Shown piece after piece: positions 32,628 through 44,480 of a stretch of 64,000 nucleotides of DNA (position 1 is its first letter; every line of letters begins with the position of its first letter). The notes under the pieces were generated by a model, which was not told where the DNA came from, did no database searches, and saw only the letters and a program-made list of their open reading frames with translations. Source of the stretch: Caprella mutica (lineage: Eukaryota > Arthropoda > Malacostraca > Amphipoda > Caprellidae); contig CANNZV010000261.1 in the NCBI GenBank assembly GCA_947561585.1, positions 124,001-188,000 on the forward strand, written 5' to 3'. Position numbers and translations under genes: made by a program.

Positions 32628-34162
32628 GGGGAGAACCGGGTGAGTTCGTACAGCGGGTGAATCCGTACAGGGCCATAACTCAACACCTGTTATGTTCTAA
32701 CTCGTTGAAACTTGAGTGATCCTATACACAGTATACAGTATAATAGCAATCAGTTTGAAACAAGTTTCAGCCGCGTGAGTGAGTGGTATGTTCCTACGGT
32801 GAGAGGTCATATAATTTTGCAGGCCTAAAATGTAATTTCCTCACTACTTGAGCTAAGCCATAGCAATTACAATTTACTACCTAGAAACTTTATATGGAAT
32901 ACTAGTATTCACTAGGATATTCTCTACGTATGTAAACGTTAACATTTAGTTAAAACTCATTAATATCTGATGTATTCCATTTTGAAAATAAAATGGTGGT
33001 GTGGGGTGTCATCATACAAATATGTACGGGCACATCCTCCTCTGTACGGTTTCACCCCATTATGTATGAATTCACCTCTATATTTATTTTTCATATATGC
33101 CTCGAGTATATACACGTAAAAAAATTAAACAGTATTCTTCCTGTGATGTGGAAGAGGCATATAACGTCTGGGAAAATGGAACAGCAGTACGTAAAGCTGC
33201 TAAATTGTATAAATTTCCTCTGATGACGCTGTAAGATGCCAGAAAGAGATCCATAAATGGTTCAGAATTTGATAAGCATATATTAGGAAAGAAAGCTTTT
33301 ACCAGCGAACTACTAAAGAATGGCGCTTTTCCAGAATATGCTGAGAATAGTTCAAACCATTATCAGCGCAACCGAGTAGAAAATGCGCCATCCACCGAAC
33401 CTGCTCCTACTTCACCACTCATAGAGCCTGCTCCTACTTTACCATCCATCGAGCCTTCTCCTACTTCACCATCAATCGAGCCTTCTCCTACTTTACCATC
33501 CATCGAGAATTCTCTTACTTCTAGCGGGGCCAAGCATTTTTCACCATCCACCGAGTCTTCTCTTACTTCACCCGCCACCAAGGCTTCTCCTACTTCACCA
33601 TCCACCGAGCGACAACAACGCCCTCTAGATTGAATGTTTCATTTTTAGGAACATCTTTAGAAAGCATTCGGCCATTCGCAATGGCTCCTCCTAGAAAGTG
33701 CAGCATTAGTTGCAGATTACCAAGAAGGTCAATGATAACAACTGATACCCTAGATAAGAGAGAAACAAATTTCAAGAAAGAGAAACTCAAATTCACCAGT
33801 GACAAAGCGTAGGCTAACGATGGAAATTGACGCTCATTCTCTTCTGTGATCTAGTTCAGAAGACATCGGTGATGAAGCCTTTTGTGATTTTTTGTTATCT
33901 CATAAGGGTTTTAGTCAATTGTGAGGATACAGTATTCAAAGCTTATGTAATATTTTCCATTCAGTACATGAAATTCTTACTTAATTTTTCTTTTTTCTCC
34001 CTTGTTTAGTACTGTATGGAGTGGTACTCTGCTTGTAGTTTGTAGTTATACCAGTTGAATAGCTATAGATTCGATTGTGATTTAGAAAGAACTTGTATCC
34101 TGAATAGTTAAGATTCTATAAGCCTTGAAGGGAAAAATGTACGAACTCACCCGGTTCTCCCC
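32628..34162 (+). mobile_element. Pogo-like DNA transposon, TA target duplication
   Basis: 26 bp inverted ends starting GGGGAGAACCGGGTGAGTTC, with TA on both sides (32626-32627, 34163-34164). The interior holds remains of a pogo/Tigger-type transposase on the plus strand. The size of 1.5 kb is short for an autonomous element and the catalytic core is missing. Confidence 0.9.
33095..33812 (+). pseudogene. Pogo-type transposase remnant
   Basis: The N-terminal part YTRKKIKQYSSCDVEEAYNV, then NGTAVRKAAKLYKFPLMTL followed by a stop, matches the Psq/CENP-B-like helix-turn-helix of pogo transposases. A middle part consists of PTSPSIEPS-type repeats (33380-33610). The C-terminal part, in another frame, has LGTSLESIRPFAMAPPRK and a TDTLDKRE phrase, like the tail IRPFPKAxPRK...TDTPEK of pogo/Tigger enzymes. 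The DDE core between them is absent. The low-complexity P/S/T/E repeats also read as a minus-strand frame that is spurious. Confidence 0.75.
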
Positions 34163-34164
34163 TA

Positions 34165-34738
34165 AATATTCAACTGGTTAATCGTGACAGAATAAGATGC
34201 TGGTATGGCAACAGTGACGGTCACAACACCTTCTTGAATTTAGCAACTGAAACACTAAAGTTAATATTTGATATTGATAGACATTTATTAGATCAGTTAC
34301 TGAATTATGGAAATAAAGAATAAACAATTAGTTCTGAAGGGATAAATTCACATATATTCCCATTAAAATTTGAAAGTCTAGTGTCAATTCTCAAACCCCA
34401 GAAGTGATCATCATAACAGAATAACAAGATGATAAATAAATAAATATACCACGGCAAAAATATGACCTTCCCGCATTCTGCGAAGGTAATAATATATGTC
34501 ATGAATTTCGTCGTTGTTATCTTTTAAAGACTGTAGTTTTCTCTAAGATTTCAATCATAGAAACTATCAGTGTTCCTGAGCTATGAAGTGGCTCTGAGTT
34601 ATGGAGGAACTAATACTTCATAACTCATGAGTTTAAATGTATTTTAGTTTCAATGAACGAAATTGAGTAGCAGAACTATTGTGTCACCCCATATATAATT
34701 ATTTCTAATATTTTATTTATTTTTGTCATTTCATCTAG
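34165..34738. other. Sequence upstream of the duplicated atlastin-like exons
   Basis: No exon for the GTPase core found here, although it would be expected for a full gene copy. Confidence 0.5.
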
Positions 34739-35314
34739 AATTGGGTCCAAAGTTCCAAGACCACCTTCGCCACCTGGTTCCCAGTCTCTTGCATCCAGAT
34801 TACCTTGTTAAAAAAAAGTTCAAAGAGGAGGTGATGAGTGGACAACAACTCTTAGATTTATTCAAGAATTTCGTGAACATGTTCGAAAAAATGGATTTGC
34901 CAGATCCATTCGCATTCGCTGATGTAAGTTGTAAAGTTAGATTGAAACTGATTCATAGTAATGATACAATTAACTCTTCAGAATTAGAGGTCTACTGGAA
35001 CAGAATGCATTTAAATCATCAGTATATAATTTCATGGATAGGTCTTCCAATAGCTATATCCGATATATTATTTTTTCCTTGTCTAGGCCGCCGCTCGAGC
35101 ATCCAGTGAGACTGCAAGAGATGCAGCTTTGGAAAAGTACAAAATGGTTATGAAGAATTATGTTTGCGACTTCGAAATCCCCTTCTCACCTGATGAATTG
35201 GAGAATTGGCATCTCAACACTGCGAAAGAAGCAATGGAGGTTAATTTCCAGAAGAACAAGATCGGCGTGATGAGGGAAATGATATTCAAGGAGAACCAGG
35301 ATTCTCTTGAAAAA
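34739..35314 (+). pseudogene. Partial duplicate of atlastin-like exons 6-7
   Basis: Two exons, 34739-34923 (185 bp) and 35087-35314 (228 bp), have exactly the lengths and phases of exons 6 and 7 of the minus-strand gene. Both are open and have good acceptors and GTAAGT donors. They encode HLRHLVPSLLHPDYLVKKKF and DELENWHLNTAKEAMEVNF. The intron is also homologous (CAGAATTAGAGGTCT in both), as is about 80 bp after exon 7, so this is a genomic duplication and not retroposition. No P-loop exons upstream and no coiled-coil exon downstream are visible. Either it is a fragment, or missing exons lie beyond insertions. The open frames suggest it is young or still under selection. Confidence 0.75.
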
Positions 35315-37499
35315 GTAAGTTTTTTATAAATAAGAGACTTCACTAGATGTTTTGCAGTTCTTGTGAATTAATTTAATGTTTAGATAAGGAAGGTAATTCA
35401 ATTGATATCAGTGACTTTCCCGCCCTCAATTCATCGCCGCACGGTAAGTTCACTGCAACTCAATTCACTGCTTGGTAAATTTCAATCTAAGTGAAGTGTG
35501 TTGATATTCCTTTGAATGAGGGTGAAAAATATTTTTCAACTATTTGCATACATTATAATTGATAGAGATCATATTCAAATACTTCTTATATTACGTCTAA
35601 ATCACTACTCAGTACATCTAGAAGATTTATAATATTTAATCCTAGCTTCTACATAATATTCAATCTGTTCATAAATGTACTATGAAAGTATTCTAGAGTG
35701 CAAAGAAATTCACACTATTCCATTTTTTTACAATATCTACTTGTGTGTATTTTAATCTATTTTTTGCAGGATAGCTAGTTTTAACAGCTCTACTGCTGAG
35801 CTGAATAATTTTGCCTAGATTTGAAATCAAAAGGGAAACAAAAAAAGTAATAAATTGTTTCAAAAACTTATTCAGTATATGAATAAGTTTCATATTTCTA
35901 TCCATACCTACCCAGCTAACCAAAAGCTGTTTGTCCCACGTCTTAAGACGTCTGATACTACTCGCTATAGAGGGATTTAAGACGTGGAGCAGGAGAAATC
36001 CCTCTTCGTTTGCACAGGAGTCCCCCTCTGCAAGACGTCTGGTCCATCTTTGACAGAGAGGGACATCCACATGACTTATTCCACTCCGTTTTCAAGACGT
36101 GGGACCCACGTCGGACAGAGTGTGGAATTCCCTCGCACTTGAGGGATTCAAGACGTGGGACGTGGGACCCAAACAAAGTATATTAACGTTCATATACTTC
36201 AGTAAATCATTACAACTTAAACTAATGCTAAATAAGCATTGCTTGTTTATAGAATTGAATATCAGAACAAAGAGTTAGCAATCTTTTCTTCAGCGTCATA
36301 TTACTATTTCGTCATATTGATCTATTCTATAAGGGATTAGGAGACAGGTAAAAAAGAAATAAAGTTTAATAAAGCATTAAGTAAAATTTAATATTTTACA
36401 CGCATTCTTATTCATACAAAGAGAAATCTAAAAAAACATTTAATAATAGTAAAATATTGTTTACGCATTATTATCATATTCTACTGCATTAACATAATTG
36501 AAGACCATTGCTACTTTAATAACAAAGCGACTTGATAAAAAACTATTTGCGTTCAAAATATGCCCCATCTTTGAGCACCTCTCCCCGTTCTCCAAATTGT
36601 TTTATATTGCATAGGAATAGCTCAGTGGTTGAGTTACATCCCAAAATTCATTTTTCATCCCAATTTGGACCTTCAAATAGAAAATTGAACTTCAGAGCAC
36701 ATGTTTTGTGAAACTTGAAAAATGTTTTCCGAAACTTGTTTTGGTATACCTATACATTAAGCTATGTCAAATTCTTATTTATTGGTAGAGGTTTTTCATT
36801 CACATATACAAATAAGCCTAATAGAAGTAGCTTCGAAATGAGACATAGAATAATTAAATTGATTGAAATTTGTGTGAGTTATGGTAGATTCACTTTCTAC
36901 CCCACAAATAGAGGTTTCATCTCTTGCCCCGTTTGACTATTTAGTTTTTTCCCTTTTATTCACTGCCTTTTAGTAAATAATTCATTTCTATGCGTCCAAT
37001 CGAAAAAATGTCATGAACAAAAATGTCTTAGAATTCAATTTTATATATACGTACAAAGTTTCATAAACATAACTTCATTAATATATTATTTTCCAAAATC
37101 CATGTGCAGTCCGGTCCCCTCAAGACTTAGTATGAAATAAGACTTAAAATCGTAATATATTAAAAATTTAAGTTTATTCTCTATTAATTACAATATATAC
37201 ATACAGATTCATGATCTTGATTTGAAAGACTTATCAAAATTGAAATTGAAATTTGACATGTTAAATTGAAATTTACAAAGCGGTGAACCTGATGGTATGT
37301 ATATTATGCTATCGTGAGACGCATGCAAATCTGAGGCAGAGAGTTGATGCGTTGTGACGTTATTACTTCATTGGAAAAGAGAAACTCGAGAATTATAATT
37401 ATGATAATAATTAAATGTGGATTTTAAAAAAGAATTGGTAGAAGTGGGACATATAAATAATTATATTTTAAGAAATTGAGATAGCCTTTTAATACGTTG
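35315..37499. other. Intergenic; contains an AAGACGT-rich island
   Basis: 35930-36175 is a GC-richer block with at least eight AAGACGT/ACGTCTT words, including GTCCCACGTCTTAAGACGTC. Its edges look inverted (GTTTGTCCCACGTC and, minus strand, GTTTGGGTCCCACGTC), so it may be a small foldback element. The rest is plain AT-rich DNA. Confidence 0.5.
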
Positions 37500-38560
37500 A
37501 CTACGAAGTGCTACCAGGGCATCCACATCAATGCATGGTTCCTAACATGGTTCCTAAATTATTATTCTGCTTTATTGCAGATCACTATTTTGTGAATAGT
37601 TTTAATAATATTTATCGTACAGTAGTGAAACTTGAGTCAGTGGAAGATTTCTTCCATGTTAGTATCTTGCTGAAATATTTTTCGAATACATGAGAAATTT
37701 GGAAAGTTATGAACGTTTATGTATTTTGAAGGCATTTTAACTGTCCATCGCTTTATTGCAGCTCTGTGAAAAGGCCAAACAATGGGCGATTAACTTCTAC
37801 CGAGAGGGAAACATTTGTAGCAGGTCTTGCAGAAGGGATGACTCTTCTATATTTAGCTAATGAATTTGGGAGGGATAAGAAAGACATAGTTTCTATTTTG
37901 GAAGATCCCGACACCAACCCAAGGAGAGATGAGGGTACGAGGAGAAGCTTTTTCTCCTCGAAATATGCGAAAACTACCCTGCCAGGTTATAAGGCAGCCA
38001 AATAACACTAGTGCCTCCATTTTGGACAAGGCTGTAATTGGTTATTCGTCCAAACAGTGTCTTAGTTGAGACGACAAGGAACGTGGAGCACATTTCCAGG
38101 CCTCCCATGGACATGACCCAAAAGGAAAAAGGCATTAGATGTCCACAGAATTACATGAAAACAAACTTCCTACTTGTTCTTTTAACAGATGAGGAAAGAG
38201 AAACCATTGATTGTATGGATGGATGGGTTAAAGTTTGGATCCTTCTGGAGCTGTTTATTTACACTGGTTTCGTTGTCAACAAGGAGGCTGTGGCTTTATG
38301 TTTTAAGCGGGCATCATTGGTGACACGTTAATTGGCCCTTTCAGAGTACAAGAGGGTGTAAACCTAACAATCCAATCCTACATTGCCTCTTTTGTTGAGT
38401 ACTTGTTCCTTTGTCCTAATAGTTTGCAATTATCTCGCTGGCAAAAAGATGATTTTCTTGCATTACTTCGCACAATCTCATGCTTGAAGGGTTACAACTT
38501 CTATCCTCACACCTGTGGGCATCAAGTGAGAGACTCTCATGACTTGATTGCCTTGTTCTC
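37500..38560 (+). pseudogene. Tc1/mariner-type transposase relic, copy 1
   Basis: An open 79-codon part at 37766-38005 has RETFVAGLAEGMTLLYLANE and DTNPRRDEGTRRSF, the N-terminal helix-turn-helix region of a Tc1-like transposase. Downstream pieces in shifting frames read DKAVIGYSSKQ, DMTQKEK, LLTDEERETIDCMDGWVKVW (DDE block 1) and NSLQLSRWQKDDFLALL. Many stops are present. It is joined tail to tail with an inverted copy. Confidence 0.75.
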
Positions 38561-39140
38561 TGGTCTTAAGCCCCATTGAGCATTGCTGACCGTTTCATTT
38601 GAGACATTACATTGGGACTGTTTGGACGTAAGACCAATGACAGCCTTGTCAAAAATTGAGACACTAGTGTCATTTAGCTGCCTTATAACCTGTCTGCGTA
38701 TTTTTCGCATATTTCTAGGGTAAATTCTTTTTCTCGTACCCTCATATCTCCTTGGGTTTGTATCGGGATTTTCCACAAAAGAAACTATTGCTCTCTTATA
38801 CCCTTCAAAGTTATAAAGCTAAATATAGAAGAGTCCTCCCTTCTGCAGGACCTGCTACAATTTTTACCCTCTCGGTAAAAGTTAATCGTCTATTTTTTGT
38901 CTTTTTTCACAGAGCTGCAATAAAGTGATGGACAGTTTAAATGCCTTCAAAATACATAAACGTTCATAACTTTCCAATTTTCTCATGGATTCAAAAAAAA
39001 TATTCAGCAAGATACTAACATAGAAGCAATCTTCCAGTGACCAAAGTTTCACTACTGTACGATTAATATTATTAAAATTATTCACAAAGTAGTGATCTGC
39101 AATAAAACAATGGACGCAGTTTATAGTCAACTTCACTATT
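38561..39140 (-). pseudogene. Tc1/mariner-type transposase relic, copy 2 (inverted)
   Basis: Inverted partial copy covering the 5' leader and N-terminal region. On the minus strand it has DTNPRRYEGTRKRIY and DKAVIGLTSKQSQCNVSNET. The leaders of both copies match (ATCACTATTTTGTGAATAGT-like sequence). It lacks the catalytic half. Confidence 0.75.
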
Positions 39141-39992
39141 GAGCTTCTTCATCTAGCTCACTATAGAGGATTACACTATAGACTATAGAGGCTTGAAAGT
39201 TGAATAGAAAACTGACTTTTTCAATGCAGACTAGGCTACACATATTTCATTTCTCAAGACTCTAAAAAAGAGGATGGATCACTACGTATGATATCAATAT
39301 GATTACAGGAGAAAACACGCCGTACAAAAAAAAAACGGTGAAAATGAAAATTAAGAGGTGATAGTAAATAAAATCTAATACGAGCCTACCTAACACAAAA
39401 ATCTAAGAGGAAAATAAAGAAATGAAAGTAGTTTGAGACTATGAATCTACCTAACACAAAAATCTAAGACCTCGTAATTGAAAAGCATAACACTAGAGCT
39501 ATTCTCTAAAACTGCAAGTTACGTTAGAAGGATGTAAATATGGTAAAAATGAAGAAAAAAACAATAGATATATCAATTTACTACAGTTCGGGGCCTAAGG
39601 GGCGCCACCCCCTTCTCTTCCATTTACCACAGACAGCTTCAGGATAGAGCCCCTGGGTGCAATGTATCGCAATAGTTTCACACATTAGAAAGTATAGAAC
39701 AACTTTATGATTGATGTAATGAATTTATTCAGATTGATTAATTTATGTAAAAATATAGATTGCATATTTGGCAAAAATCATATGAGTTAACATTGGATAT
39801 CATTGTAGCTAGTTCGTAAATAAATTGCATAATGAAAAAGATAAACTAAAGCAAAAATTCAGAGTATATATTAAAGAACAATATTTTAAGATAAATATAA
39901 AACTTGTATATTATCTAAAAAAAATAAAATATAGGCAATATTTGGAAGGAGTCGTGCGTAGAGCCACGTTCAGAACACTCGACAGTCATCAA
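39141..39992. other. Intergenic sequence
   Basis: A direct repeat CTACCTAACACAAAAATCTA occurs at about 39386 and 39448, 62 bp apart. No gene seen. Confidence 0.45.
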
Positions 39993-40171
39993 CAGGGCTG
40001 GGACAATATGACCTAAAAACTATAGATCCCGAAAATATCATAGACGGAACTAAATGAAATGGTATCGAATACTATATACCGCTGGTGTAGAACTATTCAA
40101 TAGTCTTTAATTCTCTCCGTCTATAATATTTTCAGGATCTATAGTTTTTAGAGCATATTGTCCCAGCCCTG
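39993..40171. mobile_element. 179 bp hAT-type MITE, 8 bp target duplication
   Basis: Ends CAGGGCTGGGACAATATG on both sides, with arms of about 55 bp that also share AAAACTATAGATCC and ATAGACGGA. Target duplication GTCATCAA at 39985-39992 and 40172-40179. A diverged fragment of the same sequence (TCCTGAAAATGTTATAGACG) lies at about 40530-40615. Confidence 0.92.
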
Positions 40172-40225
40172 GTCATCAATAACCCTTGCCAATTATCAGT
40201 GATGCCACCCTTCACATACATTATT

Positions 40226-40839
40226 GACAATTGCCACCCGCGGACAATTGCCACCCGCGGACAATTGCCACCCCCGTACAATTGCCACCCGGACAATTGC
40301 CACCCCCGGACAATTGCCACCCAAATATTTATTATCAGGCCTCTTAACTAAAATGGTGATACAATATGTATATTATTTTTGTACGATTTACTTTTAATTG
40401 TATACATTATAAGATAAAAAAATTCACTCTGTGATAAGTAAGTGCAGTTTCAAATTGACTAATAATCTGCGAAAAAGTTAATTGGCTTAAAATTGTAGAT
40501 GCGCGGTGTTCAAGAAAATCTATAAGTGTAAATCCTGAAAATGTTATAGACGAAGGGAATTAAACAATTTTGAATCGTTCTAAAAAAGTGTTATAAAGTA
40601 TTCGATAACATAAGATTTAAAAAATCACATTCAGAAACCTAATAATAATATTTTTTATCTTATAATATATATAATTAATAATTCATCGTAAAACAACTAT
40701 ATACATATTTTATCACCATTTTAGTTAAGAGGCCTGATAATAAATATTTGGGTGGCAATTGTCCGGGGGTGGCAATTGTCCGCGGGTGGCAATTGTCCGC
40801 GGGTGGCAATTGTCCGCGGGTGGCAATTATCCTAGCACC
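40226..40839. mobile_element. Foldback element with GGACAATTGCCACCCGC words
   Basis: The left array (40226-40322) and right array (40750-40830) are inverted and made of 17 bp words. Arms continue inward over CCAAATATTTATTATCAGGC and the next 40 bases with few differences. The right end on the minus strand is GGTGCTAGGATAATTGCCAC, terminus type 2. The left end is eroded; imperfect words reach back to about 40185. No target duplication is found. Confidence 0.8.
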
Positions 40840-42413
40840 GTGGCAGGATATTCAAAGTTAGTGCATAAATGTTCCACTGTTCCAGGTAGATAGTTCAAAT
40901 GTGGGCAAAATTCGAGCTTTCCGACAATTATGCGCCTGTATCTGTTTCCATCCACAGTCACTGTATTACTGGTATTACCATAAACATCCTCAAAATAGTA
41001 AGGTCCAATAATTGCTCACTGTTGATTTGTGTATGGCACCATTTTAATTGAGGATTCAATTATTTGATGCAATATATGCGAAATCTAATGATATTTAGTA
41101 GAATAGTAATTAGAAAAACTTTGAGTTTTCTTTATTGTTTGCAATAATTTTCATATTTATAACTATTATAGTTTTTATTATTAATGATATTTCTGGAATG
41201 GGTGAAACTTATGCGCCACCCGTCATCTGAAATATCATGGAGGAAATTAGAGTTAAATTTTTTTTTTTTTTTTTTTTTTGGGGGGGGGGGATACTTCAGA
41301 CAGAGCTTGTTCAGAAAATTAAGGTACATTCACCAAAAAAACTCCATCGTCTTTGCAACTTCAATACCAAAATTTTCTTTTCAAACATTTGTTCATTTAC
41401 TAGGTTTATACTTAAAATGTGAAAATGATTTTAACAAATAAATATATGTGTTATTAGTTCAACTTTTATTCCTGTCAATATTAATTGTAATGCTTTTTCC
41501 ATTCACAATTCCGGATTTTACGATTACGAATTCTTCAACGATCATCAAAAGGCGGTACATCTAAGGCGGTAACTATAAGACTCTCAACAACAGTATACGT
41601 GACGTCATCAAAGCAACAAATTTAACGAGAAAATTAGAAGAAAATAAGTTTGATTGCTTGAATAAATTTATTAGTGTGGTTCCATTAAATATTAAATTTA
41701 AATGTTTCAATTATCTTGAGCTTGAACTATATTTGAAGTGTTGTTGTGATTAATTCACGCACGCAAAATATCTCGATTGTCACTACAATATATACTTTGT
41801 GAAGTGTGCATGGTACCCAGTCACTCACGTCACGTTTCAGTTCATTATTAAATTTGATTTAATGTGTGTGTTTTGATACTTCAGTTCATTCATATGACAT
41901 TAGGTACTTACATGATTCATTATGTGTGTTAACACTATTACGGGCCCCTAATTCACCAACCTACTCTGAAGTTTGACGATAAACACTCCAACGCGAAATC
42001 TTTATTTGAACCATGTACAAATAATTACTAAATTGTTTCATATACCGTAGCAGTTAGGCACAGATATTTAGGTACAACTTCAGTCTAATTTTTGTGATAA
42101 TTCATTTGAACAACACTTAGAACTGTAAAAAATATGAAATTTTGGCCTATTTTGAAGGTATCTAGACTCTAGAGTCTAGAGGAATCAACCATTAAATGAA
42201 TAATGACATTATTTCAGATTGTACATACCTATTTAGTCCATTTTTTAAAGAGGTATGGCAGGAAAGTTGCCAGTTTAGGGTCAAATAGGTAAATTGCATC
42301 AATTTAATTACCTGAGGTCTTCAAAGCACTCGTGAAATCAATAAAATCTAGCTTATTGTGATATTTAATATAAATTAATTAATTTCAGAATGATTTTGAG
42401 GCTTTCTTAATAT
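40840..42413. other. Intergenic sequence with homopolymer block
   Basis: 41260-41290 is a run of about 19 T followed by 11 G, a likely slippage-prone site. 41600-41800 is a diverged copy of one arm of the 28751-29288 palindromic element (CGTGACGTCAT; TTTGAAGTGTTGTTGTGAT). No gene. Confidence 0.5.
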
Positions 42414-42920
42414 GACCGCAATTAGAGATTTAAGGACCGCAATTAGAGATTTAAGGACTGCAATTAGAGATTTAAGGACCGCAATTAGAGATTTAAGGAC
42501 TGCAATTAGAGATTTAAGGACCGCAATTAGAGATTTAAGGACTGCAATTAGAGATTTAAGGACTGCAATTAGAGATTTAAGGACTGCAATTAGAGATTTA
42601 AGAACTGCAATTAGAGATTTAAGGACTGCAATTAGAGATTTAAGGACTGCAATTAGAGATTTAAGGACTGCAATTAGAGATTTAAGGACTGCAATTAGAG
42701 ATTTAAGGACTGCAATTAGAGATTTAAGGACCGCAATTAGAGATTTAAGGACCGCAATTAGAGATTTAAGGACTGCAATTAGAGATTTAAGGACTGCAAT
42801 TAGAGATTTAAGGACTGCAATTAGAGATTTAAGGACTGCAATTAGAGATTTAAGGACTACAATTAGAGATTTAAGGACTGCAATTAGAGATTTAAGGACT
42901 GCAATTAGAGATTTAAGGAC
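42414..42920. repeat. 21 bp tandem array, 24 copies
   Basis: The unit is ACTGCAATTAGAGATTTAAG+G. Copies are almost identical, the main variation being ACT or ACC. Both strands read open for about 180 codons because 21 is divisible by three, so no protein is inferred. It is flanked by unique DNA. Confidence 0.95.
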
Positions 42921-44151
42921 TGTGACCCTAAGGAGAAAAGACTGGCACAAAGTTTGGTAAGCTATTTAAAGAGAAATATTTAAAGAGAAATGTTGCTCCC
43001 AAGTGAAACTTTCCACTAAAATAGGTAACATAATTTTTCTCTACCCTGGCTTTGTGTGATGCATGTAAACAGTGTATTCTTTGAGACTATTTAACATTTT
43101 TTCTGAATCTTCGATCCCTAGCTAGCTAAATTAATGGTTAATAGGTGATTTGGTAGTGAACTTAATATTTTGTTTATTCAAATTTTATCTATTTCTTTAT
43201 TGCAGTTATCCCACAAGAAATGAATTGGTCATGCATTAAGGACCATCTTCACCATGTAACCTAAAATGAAAGAAGGGGATAATAATCGAGCTATGGTAAG
43301 TAATCCTAGCTAAATTGGACATATATGATAATTTTCTTTTTATTATTAATACCTAGTAATGTAAGATATAAATATTATATTAGCTAATACCTAATAAATA
43401 ATAGCTGTTAATTAATTATTATCTTATGCTGAGAGGGATTTAAATAATTTTCTTTTAGTCTAACTCATAGAATATGATATGTTTCAGTAAAGAGTAACAA
43501 TTATATAACAACGTGAATCATACCTCGATCTTATTACCATTTGTAATAAGATTGGGAGGTAATGAAAGCAGGGCCTGCCTGTATTGTCATTAATATTCAG
43601 AATTGTAATCTAGTAACTGTTTACATAATCCTCAAGTTACTTATATTTTCTATTTTAACGCAGGTGTTGACGCCAGTTATTTAAACAGAAGGTGAAGGAA
43701 TAATGTTGGTTGAGGACTAGCTACTTGTCGCGTGGATTGTTTGTCCGACAAAAAATCTCAAAAGAAGACACCCAAAAGTTTTTGTTAGGGATTGAAGACT
43801 TTTCGAAAACTCCACAAATGGTGGAGTTAAATGAGGAAATACTAAATTGTTCAATTACAGTACTTTAACTAATATAATATTTTTTCTTGGAAAATGAAGT
43901 TGACTGAAATTATATAAATTAATGAATACGAATAGCTATAATTTGAATATCTAATAGGGTTTTGTTTGAAATGATTTACAGAGTATTAAATATATTTTCC
44001 ATGTTGTTTTACCATCGGTGTGAAAACCTTAAAGTGACTCTCTCATGTTCATGTCAACACATTTGTTCTTTACTCCCAAATTTTTTAGTCTCAAGTTTCT
44101 TTCATTCCACCTCATATTTTGTGTGATTTTATAATTAATGAATTCTCTATT
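42921..44151. other. Intergenic sequence
   Basis: No supported gene, element or array. Confidence 0.45.
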
Positions 44152-44480
44152 CGAGTCAACCCGACTCTGAATTTGGGGTCAATGTGACTCTTGTTTGTGA
44201 GTGAAATAATAATTATGAGTCAATTTGACTCTCATTTAGGAGTCAATATGACTCTTGTTCGTGAGTGAAATAATTAGCATGAGTCAATCTGACTCTGATT
44301 TAGGAGTCACAATGATTCTTGTTCGTGACTAAAATAATTAGAATGAGTCAATTTGACTCTCATTTAGGAGTCAATATGACTCTTGTTTGTGAGTGAAATA
44401 ATTAGCATGAGTCAATCTGACTCTGATTTAGGAGTCAATACGACTCTTGTTTTGAGTAAAATACTAGGATGAGTCAAATT
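44152..44480. repeat. About 63 bp tandem array with TGAGTCA motifs
   Basis: Five units, each containing two near-palindromes (GAGTCAATTTGACTC and GAGTCAATATGACTC) about 31 bp apart. TGAGTCA, the AP-1/bZIP consensus, occurs in five places. Whether any factor binds is unknown. Confidence 0.85.

Noticed and set aside
33363..33605. Gly/Glu/Asp-rich minus-strand frame
   Set aside because: Antisense of the P/S/T/E repeats in the pogo remnant.
41132..41441. Frames crossing the T/G homopolymer block
   Set aside because: Poly-Phe/poly-Gly or poly-Lys/poly-Pro caused by the run; no other evidence.
42375..42960. 180-190 codon repeat proteins on both strands
   Set aside because: 21 bp array read in open frames; both strands being open at once argues against coding.
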